Below are positions 12,640 to 23,111 of a stretch of 64,000 nucleotides of DNA, in pieces. A program made the translations under genes and the position numbers. Below the pieces are notes generated by a model, which worked only from the letters and a program-made list of their open reading frames with translations, did not search any database and had not been told where the DNA came from. This DNA comes from Brachynemurus nebulosus (lineage: Eukaryota; Arthropoda; Insecta; Neuroptera; Myrmeleontidae). Numbering within the stretch: the first letter of the stretch is position 1; every line of letters begins with the position of its first letter. The stretch is from NCBI GenBank assembly GCA_035578155.1, contig JAPWDM010000001.1, positions 174,058,395-174,122,394 on the forward strand. The letters run 5' to 3'.

Positions 12640-13105
12640 GAAAATACCCCTGTCGCAGAATCCTGCATAACATAGCGAATTTCCGTCTATAAAAATTACT
12701 TTTTCTCAGAAACTAGTTGCCAAAAACAATAGTTTAAGCAGCCTTTTATGTAATTTTTTCTTCTCTTTTAAATGGTGTAAAAAAATTTGGCAAAAATGTT
12801 TGAATAAGTGGAAATTTTGACAAAAAGTTAATTTTTTGCAAGAACAAAAACCATGTTCCGGGCATCCGACGTTTCTGGCTGAAGAACTCATCCAAGGGTT
12901 TGGGACTTCCAACATTTTCACCAAATTTTGTAAAAGTAGGACATTTCGTTCGAGAGTTACATAAATTTTATATATAAATTTTAGTGAATATTATTTTCGG
13001 TTTCTAGAAACCTCAAAACAAATTCTGCCATAGTCCCGGGTTCAAGTCGCGTCATGACAGTGGCTGTAATAGCTGAATTCCATTCTGGAAATTCGCTAAA
13101 AGATT
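12640..13105 (+). repeat. Family A interspersed repeat, copy 2 (unexpanded)
   Basis: The most complete copy: 'cctgtcgcagaatcctgcat', 'catagcgaatttcc', the 'catccgacgtttctggctga' segment, 'cgttcgagagttac', a short tatata, 'aaattttagtgaatattatt', then 'gtcccggg...ctggaaattcgcta'. The outer GCGAATTTCC and GGAAATTCGC are inverted, suggesting short TIRs. No coding capacity was recognised. Confidence 0.75.
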
Positions 13106-13413
13106 CTTGTCTCAGGTAACTGCCATTTTAGAAATGCTGACCAAAAAATATAACAGCTGATGATATTTTAACTTTAGCTTAAAAAACGTTCAAAATTTAC
13201 ATTTCCAGACTAAAACACTGCCTGCAACTAGTGACACGCTTCTGAAATAAAAATTCTAAAAAGCAACTTTTTAGTACCTCTTTCATAATGAATACTCCAG
13301 ACTACAACTGCTTATTACATAAAAAATTGTTGGTAAATTTCTCTCTTTAAAAAAAAAAATGTAAATTCATACCAATGTTTCTGACGTATTACCCATTAGA
13401 CTACAAATGGCTG

Positions 13414-13639
13414 CAGCGGCGTAGCTACTGCCGTAGCTACCGCCGTATCAGCCGTATCAATGATTGAATAATTTGAATTGTTTGGCTAGCTCAATTTCTA
13501 GGAGGAAGCGATAACTTATAATCAATAAATTTTTAATTTAATGCAAGCATTTTTGTTTCTTTTGTGAGAAATCTTTACCCTTCATTTGGATCCCAACTAA
13601 TTTTGATACAGGGCCCCTCCAAGGCACGCTACGCCACTG
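13414..13639. mobile_element. hAT MITE, 226 bp
   Basis: TIRs CAGCGGCGTAGCTACTGCC and GGCACGCTACGCCACTG with a perfect 8-bp TSD AATGGCTG (13406-13413, 13640-13647). It has the same terminal family as the element at 30761-31175. Confidence 0.93.
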
Positions 13640-13647
13640 AATGGCTG

Positions 13648-15386
13648 TAAATGAATATTGCGTCATTGATAATATAATTCCTAGTATTATTAACGGTAAA
13701 GTAATAACCTTGACATAATAAAATTATAACTATATACTAGTTATTTTTGATATGTAAATGTTTTTGACAGAACAGAAGCTTCTTTCTCTTCACCGTCAAA
13801 CACAACAATGATATTTCAATTTTTTTTAAAATTCTTTGTTTTTTATTTTATTCTATTTTAAGTACACGCTAACTCACGTGCAATTAAAATAATTGACATG
13901 TCAATATGTACACAATTATCTAAGTATGTCTACAGGGGATTACAATAGAAGTCGAGCAAGATTTAGGGAAAAGAACTTAGTTTAGATTTAGGTACATATT
14001 TTTTTAAACGGCGAAAATAATAAGTTAAAAATTTATTTTTTATATACAGTTATTTTTAAGGTAGTTGGTCGGTAAAACGATTTTTTCAAACGAATTCAAC
14101 GAAACTTCTTTAAATATTTATTTAATTCAATACCAATAATACGAACCTATTCCGATTAAAATTGTCTACCCCAATTTTGAGAAAAACGATCTCAAAGTTT
14201 TGTAATTTTAACACGGGTTCTTACGGGAAAACTCGATTTTTTTTAATAAAATGAAAACGTGTGAAAGGAATAATTTGATAAAAATTTAATATATTATAAA
14301 ATACAAAGTTACAAACCATATTTAATAAAAAATAAAAATTATTCACTACGCCGTTTTTGAGACATAATTTATAAACATCATTTTACAACGTTTTTACAAT
14401 GCTTTTTCAACAATGTTTTTTATATTGCTACAACATAAGCCTGTGGAAATTAAAAAAAAACGAGTGGTATACAAATATAATAACTGAAGAATATTAATAC
14501 ATTATTTAATTTTTAATAAAAGAAAGTTTTTTCGCTGAGATATTCCTTTGTATCTGACTATCTCAGAGCAACTACGTTAAGCATTGTTCTCTATACGATT
14601 AATATATACCACATACTAAATAAAATTACTCAAAAAGCGCCTCTTCGATTTTGATAAAGTTTGGTGTGCTGTAAGTAGATAAGGTAAGCAATATTCTGTA
14701 TTTTTTTGAAAGGTGTAAGGTATACTAGAACCATACTAAAAAGTAAAATGTATTTTTTATACAATTATTTTGAACTTTTAGAATTAAAGGAAAATGTGCC
14801 AAGTATTACCTAAATTTTGGCGCCGGTTCTGTTTTCCTAGGTGTTATGGTTTTTGAAAAAATTATGTTTGAGAAATTACAGCATTCACACCATAGACCCA
14901 CCAGTCAATGACCCTATATTTGGTAATCGCTTGGAGTGCCAATGTTACCACATACATTATTACAGACATCGGCTGAAAGGGGCCCTATGCTTATCTTGCT
15001 ATACCCTTTATTACGCATTACTTGATTACGATAAAATGAAATACCAACAACGATTCCGTCTTCACATTTGATGAACTCATTAATTGTAAAATAAAACCGT
15101 CTCTAGACTTTATTTAATGGATTTGAATTAAGTTGTCTAAAGTGATATACAATCATGTTTTCACCACCAATTAAGTAACTATAGCATTTAACGTATCTCA
15201 TTTCAGTGGAATAAGAGAGTGGAATAATTATAATTTATGATTGTGAAAGCAAGAGGAAAATAGATAAGTAAATTTACCTTCTTATCCATTCTTTAAAAAA
15301 TTATTTTATTTCCATATTAACATTTAGGTCGCAAATCAGTTTGGAAGAGTATAAATATTACTTCCCTTGTTTCGTGGTAGGCTATA
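13648..15386. other. AT-rich spacer of about 1.7 kb
   Basis: No repeat pair was found. A 76-codon frame at 14841-15071 (plus) has slightly less biased sequence, with several Cys and His residues, but matches no family I know. Confidence 0.45.
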
Positions 15387-15394
15387 TTTTATCG

Positions 15395-16063
15395 CAGGAT
15401 TTTTCAACCTTTTTCAAGGCGCGATCCCCTAGTATAGGAAAATATTTCGCGACCCCTACCCTCTGCTATTTCTAACATTTATTTTATTTTAAGTTATAAA
15501 TATAGAATCCGTTCATCATTATTGATTATTTTCAGTTAGATATCAATTAAATACGTAACAAAGGATTTTAAATAGGCATATTTTTATATCGACATCGAAG
15601 TTGGCCACTTATAGTAGCTTTTGAATGCGCGCGTGACTGGTGTGAGCGAGACATAGCACAACGTGATGAGCGCTGCGTGGAGCATCAAGCGATTAAAGGA
15701 TGGCACTTTTGAATTTTTTGAATTGTGTTTAAATATCCAGAATTCTGTGCTCATTGTAATTATTGAAAATGGATGCGTTTCTGGAAAGACGTGCACAACC
15801 GTCCATGAGAGTAATGAACCAAAAGCAAAAAAAAAAGCGTCTATATGACGACAATTATTTAAAACTCAATTTTACTGTTATTGAAAATAAACCGCAGTTA
15901 TACGTTTTGAAATTTTATCAAGCGAAAATATGAAACCATCATATTAATGTAACCTTTAATTAACCTTTTCTTTATTAAGTATATTGAACTAGATTAATTT
16001 TATTGTTAAAGTAACTGCGACCCCCTTAGAAAGGCTTCGCGAGCCGCAGATTGAAAAACACTG
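15395..16063 (+). mobile_element. hAT element, deletion derivative, 669 bp
   Basis: The ends CAGGATTTTTCAACCTTTTT and CAGTGTTTTTCAATCTGCGG (reverse complement of the right end) are flanked by a perfect 8-bp TSD TTTTATCG (15387-15394, 16064-16071). Inside, 'gcgatccc' and 'gcgacccc' repeat at both ends. It retains the start of a ZBED-type hAT transposase gene (15769-15933). Confidence 0.93.
15769..15933 (+). pseudogene. hAT transposase N-terminal remnant (ZBED5-like)
   Basis: An ATG opens a 54-codon frame, MDAFLERRAQ..., followed by a basic Gln/Lys stretch and RLYDDNYLKLNFTVIENKPQ. This resembles the N-terminus of ZBED5-like hAT transposases, where a short leader precedes a basic R/K-Y-x-x-x-Y-L-x-F-x-F-T block and then the BED zinc finger. 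After about 50 codons the frame ends, but the +1 frame reads LSSENMKPSY, the expected 'LS-E-MKPS-L' motif of the same finger region. This suggests a one-base frameshift, followed by a large internal deletion up to the right TIR. No catalytic region remains. The start was chosen as the first ATG ahead of the conserved block. Confidence 0.6.
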
Positions 16064-16071
16064 TTTTATCG

Positions 16072-16499
16072 AATTATTTCTATGCCATTTATTTATTTAT
16101 TTATTATAAAGCGCTTCAGCTACAATGGCTATTTGCGCTATACAAATATTTCTATGCCATTAATTAAAGCTTCACATATAATAATTTTGTCCGATTTTCA
16201 CAGTCATTCTCTGTGTAAATACTTATTTATAGTATGTGTATTATCTACTACAATAGCTATGCTATATAATATATTATCAAACAATAAATGCAGCATAATT
16301 TGGCAATAAAGAACACGCGAATTTTATTCACAATTATGTAATTTTTATATGCACTGGAGTGATGAATGATGGGTAGAAGCAACAGGACATTTTTAATGCT
16401 TCTTTCTTTTGTTGTTGGGGTGGGTCTGCCACTGGAAGTCACTTGTGATCTCTAAGATCCACACGACCAACTTCCCAGTATCCCGAAAAAGGAAATCGT
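16072..16499. other. AT-rich spacer
   Basis: Nothing recognised. Confidence 0.5.
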
Positions 16500-16740
16500 A
16501 CAAAATCATACAGAATAAGTTTCTAAAACTTATTCAAACCGCTGTCGTGGTAAGACTAGAGTCCGAACAAAAACGTATCTTATGTGATTTTTCCGCTCTT
16601 TGTCATGGTGTAAAAAAATTTCGAAAAACTTTTGAATTTTGGCAAAAAACTGATTTTTACTATGACTCATTTAAGGATTTGGGACTTCCAAAATTTGTAA
16701 AAATAGTACCTATGTTTGAAAATTATTCTGTTGGGTAAAT
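16500..16740 (+). repeat. Family A fragment
   Basis: 'atcttatgtgatttttccgc', 'catggtgtaaaaaaatttcg' and 'atttgggacttccaaaattt' align with the left half of family A at 12720-12940 and, in reverse, at 54960-55190. The (TA)n and right half are missing. Confidence 0.6.
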
Positions 16741-16778
16741 AAACAAGCAAAAAAAAATACTTTTAGTATTTGTACATT

Positions 16779-16969
16779 CAGGGCCGGACTTACCCTAAGT
16801 GACGCCCGGGGCACAGTGGAAAAATGTCGCCCCTAAAATGACAAAAAATATTTTACCTCTATAAAAAGTAAGTAACGAGCAAAAAAACGTCAAATTCAAC
16901 ATTTTGGCACCCCCAAAAAACCTGGCATCCGAAGCACGTTCCCACGCTGCCCCCCTAGATCTGGCCCTG
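16779..16969. mobile_element. hAT MITE, 191 bp
   Basis: TIRs CAGGGCCGGACTTA and GATCTGGCCCTG are flanked by an 8-bp TSD with one mismatch (TGTACATT at 16771-16778, TATACATT at 16970-16977). GC-rich and non-coding. Confidence 0.85.
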
Positions 16970-16977
16970 TATACATT

Positions 16978-17454
16978 TATAAGTTTTACTTACAACATTT
17001 AAAAAAATTTGTTTGTAGGACAATATATTCGTGACAATATATAATAAATTGGACTCATGCCATATTTTTACCATATATTTCCAGTAGTAAGACAGTGAAG
17101 AGATTAGGTACTATAATTTAGTAGCTGGAGTTATATCCGAAAGTCATTATATACACATATGTGTAATTTTACAAATTAATGATGAATTAGTTTACCAGCT
17201 GATAAAAGTTTGTCAATAAACTATCTAAACTAAACAATTCCCGGTCCTTTCTTTCCGGAAAGACTAAACGTTGCCGTTTAAGAATAACAATAACATTTAT
17301 AACAATTTTTATACTACTGTCGATTCTGTCGCTGTACTTGCAAGAAATTTTGCATATCCGAAATCTGCATTATATTAAAAACTGACTGTGGCCTGTGTTT
17401 CAACCACGTAAAATTATCTGAATTATAGAGTTTAAATTAATTTTAAATCAAATA
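16978..17454. other. AT-rich spacer
   Basis: Nothing recognised. Confidence 0.5.
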
Positions 17455-17880
17455 TTACGGTTTGTACAAAATAGGCTCGATTCCGGTCTAGTGTTTGAGC
17501 GGATTCGAGAGTATTTGAGCTAAATTCTGTCAAAATTCTTTCAACTATTTAACTTGCGTCATATCTGATGGCATTAACGGAAACTTTTGATCTCACGTTA
17601 TATTTAAATTTTATATTTTGAAATTTTGTACAAAATCAGTTCCTTATAGTGTTTCGCTCGGTTCGTACAACGTCTCTATAAAGTAGCCATTGTCATCCTT
17701 CAATAGCATACGTAATTTTATGTAAATTACGTAAAATTTTATCAAGATCCGTTTAGCTATTAAATTTGAGTTCCATTTGATAGTCCTGGGGGACAATTTT
17801 AACCTCATCGTACTTTTAAATCAGATATTTTGAAATTTTGTACAAAATTAGTTCCTTATAGTGTTTCGCTCCGATGGCTC
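17455..17880. repeat. Tandem repeat, period about 212 bp
   Basis: The block gaaattttgtacaaaat plus 'agttccttatagtgtttcgc' occurs at about 17620 and 17832. A more diverged unit starts near 17455 ('tttgtacaaaataggctcga'). Confidence 0.8.
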
Positions 17881-17929
17881 AACAGCTCAAAACCATGTTG
17901 GTATTTCAATAGCGTATCTAATATTCATA

Positions 17930-18090
17930 CAGAGTCAAAAATTTTGTGTTAAAATTAACATATTTCACATGTCCAGAACGGTCCACTCAATTTTTTGTGT
18001 TATTTTAACACAAAGCGTATGTGTTAAATCTTTACACAAGGTTTGTGGCAATGATTTAACACAGAAGAGGACATACATTTTGTGTTAATT
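17930..18090. repeat. Cluster of TTTTGTGTTAA-like motifs
   Basis: Forms of tgtgttaa and its reverse complement recur about six times in 160 bp, several in opposed orientation. The role is unknown; it may be a subterminal repeat cluster of an unrecognised element. Confidence 0.4.
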
Positions 18091-18109
18091 TTTCAAACTT
18101 ATCAGACTT

Positions 18110-18473
18110 AGTTGTTAAACTTTTTATTAAATAGGTATTTTACTTCCACTACAGCTTAAGATATTTGAAAATCGTCAAAAATTATAATGATTTTGTTCAT
18201 ATATTATTATAAATGAGACCCAAAGAACGCAAAGTTAGTCAGTCTTTTGTAAAAATTATTACGAAATACGATATATATTTTTTCTGAAAACGGTACAATA
18301 TTTTACAAAGTTTTTATGTAATTACAATACTTGACTTAATTCTAGGTACCTACGACTAGTACTTAACCCTAACCTAACATGTACATACAATTCTAAGTAA
18401 TAACAATACCTACATGAAAATCATAATTAATAGTGATTCGATACAAAGGAAAATTTTCAAAAAACCTTTAAAC
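18110..18473. other. AT-rich spacer
   Basis: Nothing recognised. Confidence 0.5.
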
Positions 18474-18958
18474 AATAGTATCTTGTGCAATAAGTGCGGG
18501 AAATTGTCGATTGCCCACGAAAGCGAAGTTGAGCGCACTCACTACGTTCGTGCGCTCATTCGCTTGAGTGGAGCAATCAACAATCCCGCACGAGTTGCAC
18601 ATACTATTTTTTATTACGAATTTCACATACTTTTTTTTATTATTATTACTATTTTTGACATTTTTATTACCTTTTAAAATAATATTTTTAAGTATTCGTC
18701 TTTTTTTCTGAATTAATTATCGTTTAAATGACTTTGTTGGTGGTTTCTATAGAAATAGTTATGAAATATTTATTAAATGAAAAATTAAGAGGCGGCTTTG
18801 CGTGTTTTGATTAAATTTTGCGTGTTTTATTGTCAATTTGCGTGTGAAAAGTTACTTTCCACACGCAAAAAAGTATGCGGGAAGAGTACAATGGGCAAAC
18901 AGCTATTTTACGTACAGAAATGTGTGCGCCAAGTTAGTACTTCTCCCGCATGAGTAAT
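18474..18958 (+). mobile_element. Hairpin-ended repeat, copy 1
   Basis: Highly similar, in reverse, to 34729-35217. The left end is a hairpin with arms of about 50 bp (18484-18600; 'gtgcaataagtgcggg' pairs with 'cccgcacgagttgcac'). The right end holds a second hairpin (about 18872-18953, 'gcgggaagagtac' with 'gtacttctcccgc'). Between them lie several 'gcgtgtttt' motifs. The open frame shared by both copies is best explained by this palindromic DNA rather than by a gene. The superfamily is unknown. Confidence 0.75.
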
Positions 18959-21556
18959 CAAAAATTTATTACTTGTTTCCATATATATCTACCAAAATAT
19001 ATATAATAAAAAAGATGAGAGTAGTTCTTATTATTAAACAAAATCGAAAAATTATAAGTTTTTTCAGCTATTAACGAATATAGTTTTATGAAACGTTTAA
19101 AAATGAAACAATTTTCTTACATTTTAAGGTTATTTTGTTACAGATTCAGTTAAAAAAAAATCATGTAAGCTTACTTGAGATTGTATATTATAGTATTATA
19201 ATATAGGTACAATACCCGTAAACTCGGCTTGTGTCGGAATTTCATCCTCGTGAGTAATAGCTATCATCACCAGCTGGTTGAATAATATACTATTATTCGT
19301 TGTCTTACTATATTACACTGGAATTGTATCTATATTTTTTTAAAATAAATTTGTGTTTTCTACAATTCAAATTTGTTACCTAAAAACAATTTAACTCGAA
19401 GGACTTTTAACTTTAAAATACTCCAATAACGCTGTCGTATTTTTACTAGTTGATAGTTCTTCTAGTTAAATTGTTAGGTAATAAATTTTCGCTATATATA
19501 AACACAAATTTATTTGAAAAACGACTTTGAGAGACTTTGACGTACGAAAGGGCGATAATGTTTCATATTTTTACCTATTACGTGTGGAATCCTAAATATT
19601 ACTGGAAATTAAAAATTACAAAATTTTATTAGAAACAAAAGAAAATTAAATAGTGCTTCGTTTTTGTTTCACATTCTATTCAATCATCCTTTCTCTTATT
19701 TTTCGTTCCATAGCATTATTTTTTCCTGTTACTGAATAGCAGCGATAGTCAATTTATTTTACTAGAAATTTTACAAAAGTTTAAATTCTTAAATAGTTTG
19801 AATTCCTTAGATCCATAATATTATGACAGTACATTTTCACATGCAATCATTTTTCCATGCATACTTTCCACCCTACTGAGAACCATTTATATTTTCAAAT
19901 AAGTATACATATATACATCAAGCATTTTATGTGTACTTTAATTTTCCTAGAATACCAAAACTAACGCAGAAAAATTGTTTCCAATTTCTTTTTTGTAATA
20001 AAAATAAAAGACTTTCATGTTTTGTATACGCAATACATCATTTACGCCATTTTGTTAAAATATCATCGCCATGCTTGCTATATGTACATTAAGTAAATTG
20101 CGCCAGCTATCTCAATTTCAATGTAGAATACATTAAAGTCCCCGCACACAAAAAAAAATGAGTAAGAAACATAAATTTACTTCCGAAATTACATGTTTAA
20201 AGTGATTACTGATTAGGATTACCATTATATGTATACATATTATTTGTAAAACATGAAAATTAACCCTTGCGTTTCAGTATCGTCAAAACCACGGTAGTAG
20301 GCTGAGACCATTACATAAATATTGTATATTTTGTGGAACATTATTATGTCCATGATCGTAAAGCCGATGACAGACTTTAACAAATTCTAACCTAAATATT
20401 TGTAATCAGAATTTGCACTCAAAAAGTTTTGGGGGCGAGTATTTTTTTTTTTGTGAAAACGAAAAACATTAATAGAATGAAATTTTAAGGGTTTATTCCA
20501 TTAATACCCAAAAAAAAAAATTCAAGAAAATAACAAAAAATAACGATCCAAATGCGATTATCTCGAAACTACATTTTTTAAACTTAATAAAGAAAAAACT
20601 CGGGCACTTTTCATCCAATCTACTTGAAATTTGGGTAGAAAAGTATACCCGATTTTTAAAAATATTTCTTGCTTTTATTTAATGCTAAAATTAGCCTTTC
20701 ATTCATTTACAATTAATTAATTTACTTAATAATATGTTTATCTGAACCTTTTACTTTTTATACCTATGAGTTTTAAAAAAAATCAATAAGAGTTTTCAGA
20801 AAAACGTCACTATTAGCGAATTTCCAGAATGGAATTCAGCTATCTATTGAATTGCATAAGATGCGACATTAATTATTTAAAAAGTTCTATTTTCTAAAGA
20901 AAGTTTTGCTTTCAAATTTCCTTTCAATTTTTTTGACTCACCGTTATCGATTTAGAAGACTCACTTCAAAAATATTTTAAAATATCGTATCCATCAGAAA
21001 CTACATTTTGATTTATAAAAAAAAAGCGCCTCCGTCAACGCTTCCGCCAAAACTTGTTGAAATGGTGATAGCGCTAGGAAGCTACAGAGCTTCAAGGATT
21101 CTTTTTTCGCTGGTTAAAGTACGATTTTCAAAATAATTTGGCTCGCCTGTACCGGAAAAGGTTAAAAAAATAAATGTGTTAAAATAAATAAAAATACGTC
21201 ACATATTGCGTGAGAGCGATATGAAAGAAAAAAAAATTCGTGCGTTTATTTTAAGCAATAAAATGGTTTAACCAGTCAATGAATTAGGGAGCATGAAACC
21301 ACAATGTAAACACACAATTGTGTTTTCTATTTAATTTGTCTTTAGATTTTTACAACTTTTTGTTCAGTTTTATTAATCTTTTTATTACATTTTCGAATAC
21401 TAGTACAGATAAATTACGTTTTCTACAATTTAGTTAAATGTTCTGAATTATTTATTTTTAATATTGAGTACTCGTACACGTAGAAACTTGGATCATTTTA
21501 CAATAAGTGCTACAAACACGTATCGTAAAGGACTAGCAAGGGAACAGCACAGCCTT
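18959..21556. other. AT-rich spacer of about 2.6 kb
   Basis: The only repeat recognised is the family A scrap at 20815-20847. There are no frames over 60 codons and no paired TIRs. Confidence 0.5.
20815..20847 (-). repeat. Family A terminal scrap
   Basis: 'gcgaatttccagaatggaat' plus 'tcagctat' is the reverse complement of the right end of family A copy 2 (13070-13098). Confidence 0.6.
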
Positions 21557-21612
21557 GGGGTCGGCGATTAAGCTGAAATTTTTTTTGGTGATAAGTACAC
21601 TTAATATGTTAA

Positions 21613-22388
21613 TGCGGCCCATACATGGTTCAACTTGTTGTACAACTTGATTGAGTTGTACAACATGTTGAATCGTGTGTGGGGAAGTTGGTCAACTATT
21701 TTAATGGTTGCATAAACGGTTGAAGTAAAATCAAAATATTTTGATTTTACGTGGGCGGAGCAAATGGTCTATGAACATGTTGTACTGTGTGTGGGGTAGT
21801 TGAACAACAAAACCAGTACATATATGGTGTAAAGGGCGTAAATCAACAAAATATTGGAAAGTTTAAATATTTGATTTTGTTTGTTATTTCCAGTAGCTTG
21901 CGGTGATACCGCATTTGAAAATTTTAAATTTTTGAAAGAATTTCCCGTTGCAAGAAACCTTAATGTAATTTCCAAGTGTGTGTTGGCAGAAATTGCATCA
22001 CGCATAAACGTATCTTCTTTACTTCTTAAAGGTGTTATTTTTACTAAAATATTAAAAATTTCTTCGTTCATACGCATATAATTTTTGTAATCGTCTGGTT
22101 CACATTCATTAATTTTTTTAAAATAGTTTTTCATTAGAAAATTTTTTTCCCAAACACTCTTTGCTCTATTTTCTTTTTTTCGTTTACTCAAGCTTTCTTT
22201 ACTAATTTCTGCAATTACTGCTAAGATAAGAATTTTATCCATAATTTTAACGAAGTTCTCTTTTTCAAAAATTGTGAATAACTGAAGTTGGACAACAAGT
22301 TGAATGAAGAGTTTAATAGTGTATGGCAAACAGTTCAACTTGTAGTACAACTACGTAATACAACAAGTTGAACCGTGTATGGGCCGCA
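21613..22388 (-). mobile_element. PIF/Harbinger element, deletion derivative, 776 bp
   Basis: TIRs TGCGGCCCATACATGGTTCA and TGCGGCCCATACACGGTTCA (reverse complement of the right end) are flanked by TAA (21610-21612, 22389-22391). The TIR extends further inward, with 'aacttgttgta' motifs repeated. It carries a truncated transposase gene on the minus strand and is inserted into the left arm of the foldback at 21557-23111. Confidence 0.93.
21769..22242 (-). pseudogene. PIF/Harbinger (HARBI1-like) transposase, N-terminal part
   Basis: From the Met at 22242 the frame reads MDKILILAVIAEISKESLSK. It continues with a VWEKNFLMKNYF segment, then DYKNYMRMNEEIFNILVKI, and then ISANTHLEITLRFLATGNSF plus KNLKFS. 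Harbinger transposases share this order: a W-x3-R/F-x3-G-like start, a 'F--ffRMs---F--LL--v-p' helix, and the 'l---RLaitLRFLAtG-sf--L---F' signature. About 115 residues align, ending just before the region that leads into the DDE catalytic core. Downstream residues (NAVSPQATGNN...) are unrelated, so the catalytic half has been deleted. A longer upstream frame exists, but this Met directly precedes the conserved part. It is probably inactive, though it could still bind DNA or a partner; that is only inference. Confidence 0.8.
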
Positions 22389-22499
22389 TAATATTCTAAA
22401 ATAATAGCGCGCACTATTCAAAAAAACTGTAAAAAAACATTTTAAAATTTTATTGCAGCTGGTGTACTTAATAAGCTTAAAAAAGATTGTTATACGTAA

Positions 22500-22575
22500 C
22501 ATACCAAGTAGGTGGGAGACAAGGTTCTTACCTCACAATAGAATGGTCCTACGTTCGAAACCGACTCTGTTAAAC
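22500..22575 (+). other. tRNA-like (pol III promoter-like) block in the left foldback arm
   Basis: 'agtaggtgggagacaagg' resembles an A box. It is followed by 'ttcttacctcaca' and, about 45 bp after the A box, 'acgttcgaaacc', close to the B-box consensus. The spacing fits a tRNA. The inverted copy is at 22866-22940. It may be tRNA-derived SINE material captured by the foldback; no clean cloverleaf was folded. Confidence 0.35.
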
Positions 22576-22865
22576 AAAATTTTTCATGATAATTTTTTTT
22601 TATCAACAAAAATCTTATTTATTTATAAAACATTAAAAGTTTTTTCAATTTTTTTTTTTATTTAAAAATACGATTGTATTATGGAAAATTTTAATTAAAT
22701 ATTATTATATCAATAAATTGTAAATAAAAAGTATTGAAAAAACGGAAGTTATAATGATTTTGTATTTAAAGATTTGTTACAAATACATATTTTAAATAAA
22801 ATATTTTATAAATAAATAAAATTTTTGCAAATAAAAAAAAGAAAAAAAAACTACAGAAAAAGTGT

Positions 22866-22940
22866 TATTGAACAGAGTCGGTTTCGAACGTTGGGCCATT
22901 CTAGTATGAGGCAAGAACCTTACCTCCCAACTACTTACTA
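22866..22940 (-). other. tRNA-like block in the right foldback arm
   Basis: Reverse complement of the left-arm block. Read on the minus strand it gives 'agtagttgggaggtaagg', 'ttcttgcctcatactaga' and 'cgttcgaaacc'. This version is closer to a tRNA pattern (CTTGCCTCATAC resembles an anticodon-arm segment). No terminal CCA or intact acceptor stem was found. Confidence 0.35.
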
Positions 22941-23111
22941 TGTTAACGTACAACAATCTGTTTTAAGCTTATTAAGTATACTAGCTGTATTAAAATTTTT
23001 AAATATTTTTTTTACAATTTTTTTCTGAATAGTGCGCGCTATTATTTTAGAATATTAATATATTAAGTGTACTTTATCACCCAAAAAAATATCAGCTAAA
23101 TCGCCGTCCCC

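Larger units (their letters stand above)
21557..23111. mobile_element. Long foldback element with a Harbinger insertion in one arm
   Basis: Removing 21613-22388 plus one TAA leaves left and right arms of roughly 260 bp that are near-complementary (GGGGTCGGCGATTAAGCTGA at the left; reverse complement GGGGACGGCGATTTAGCTGA at the right), around an AT-rich loop of about 270 bp. The arms include 'aataatagcgcgcactattc' and a tRNA-like block. The outermost TSD is not clear. The nested insertion shows that the foldback is the older element. Confidence 0.85.

Noticed and set aside
16779..16969. GC-rich island as a CpG promoter
   Set aside because: Explained by a hAT MITE with TIR and TSD.
18414..18677. 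87-codon frame with a CNKCGK zinc-ribbon-like motif, also present in the minus-strand copy at 34960-35244
   Set aside because: It overlaps a long hairpin, and shared repeat ancestry explains the conservation. There are no further Cys/His pairs, and the C-terminus is Phe/Ile-rich chance sequence.
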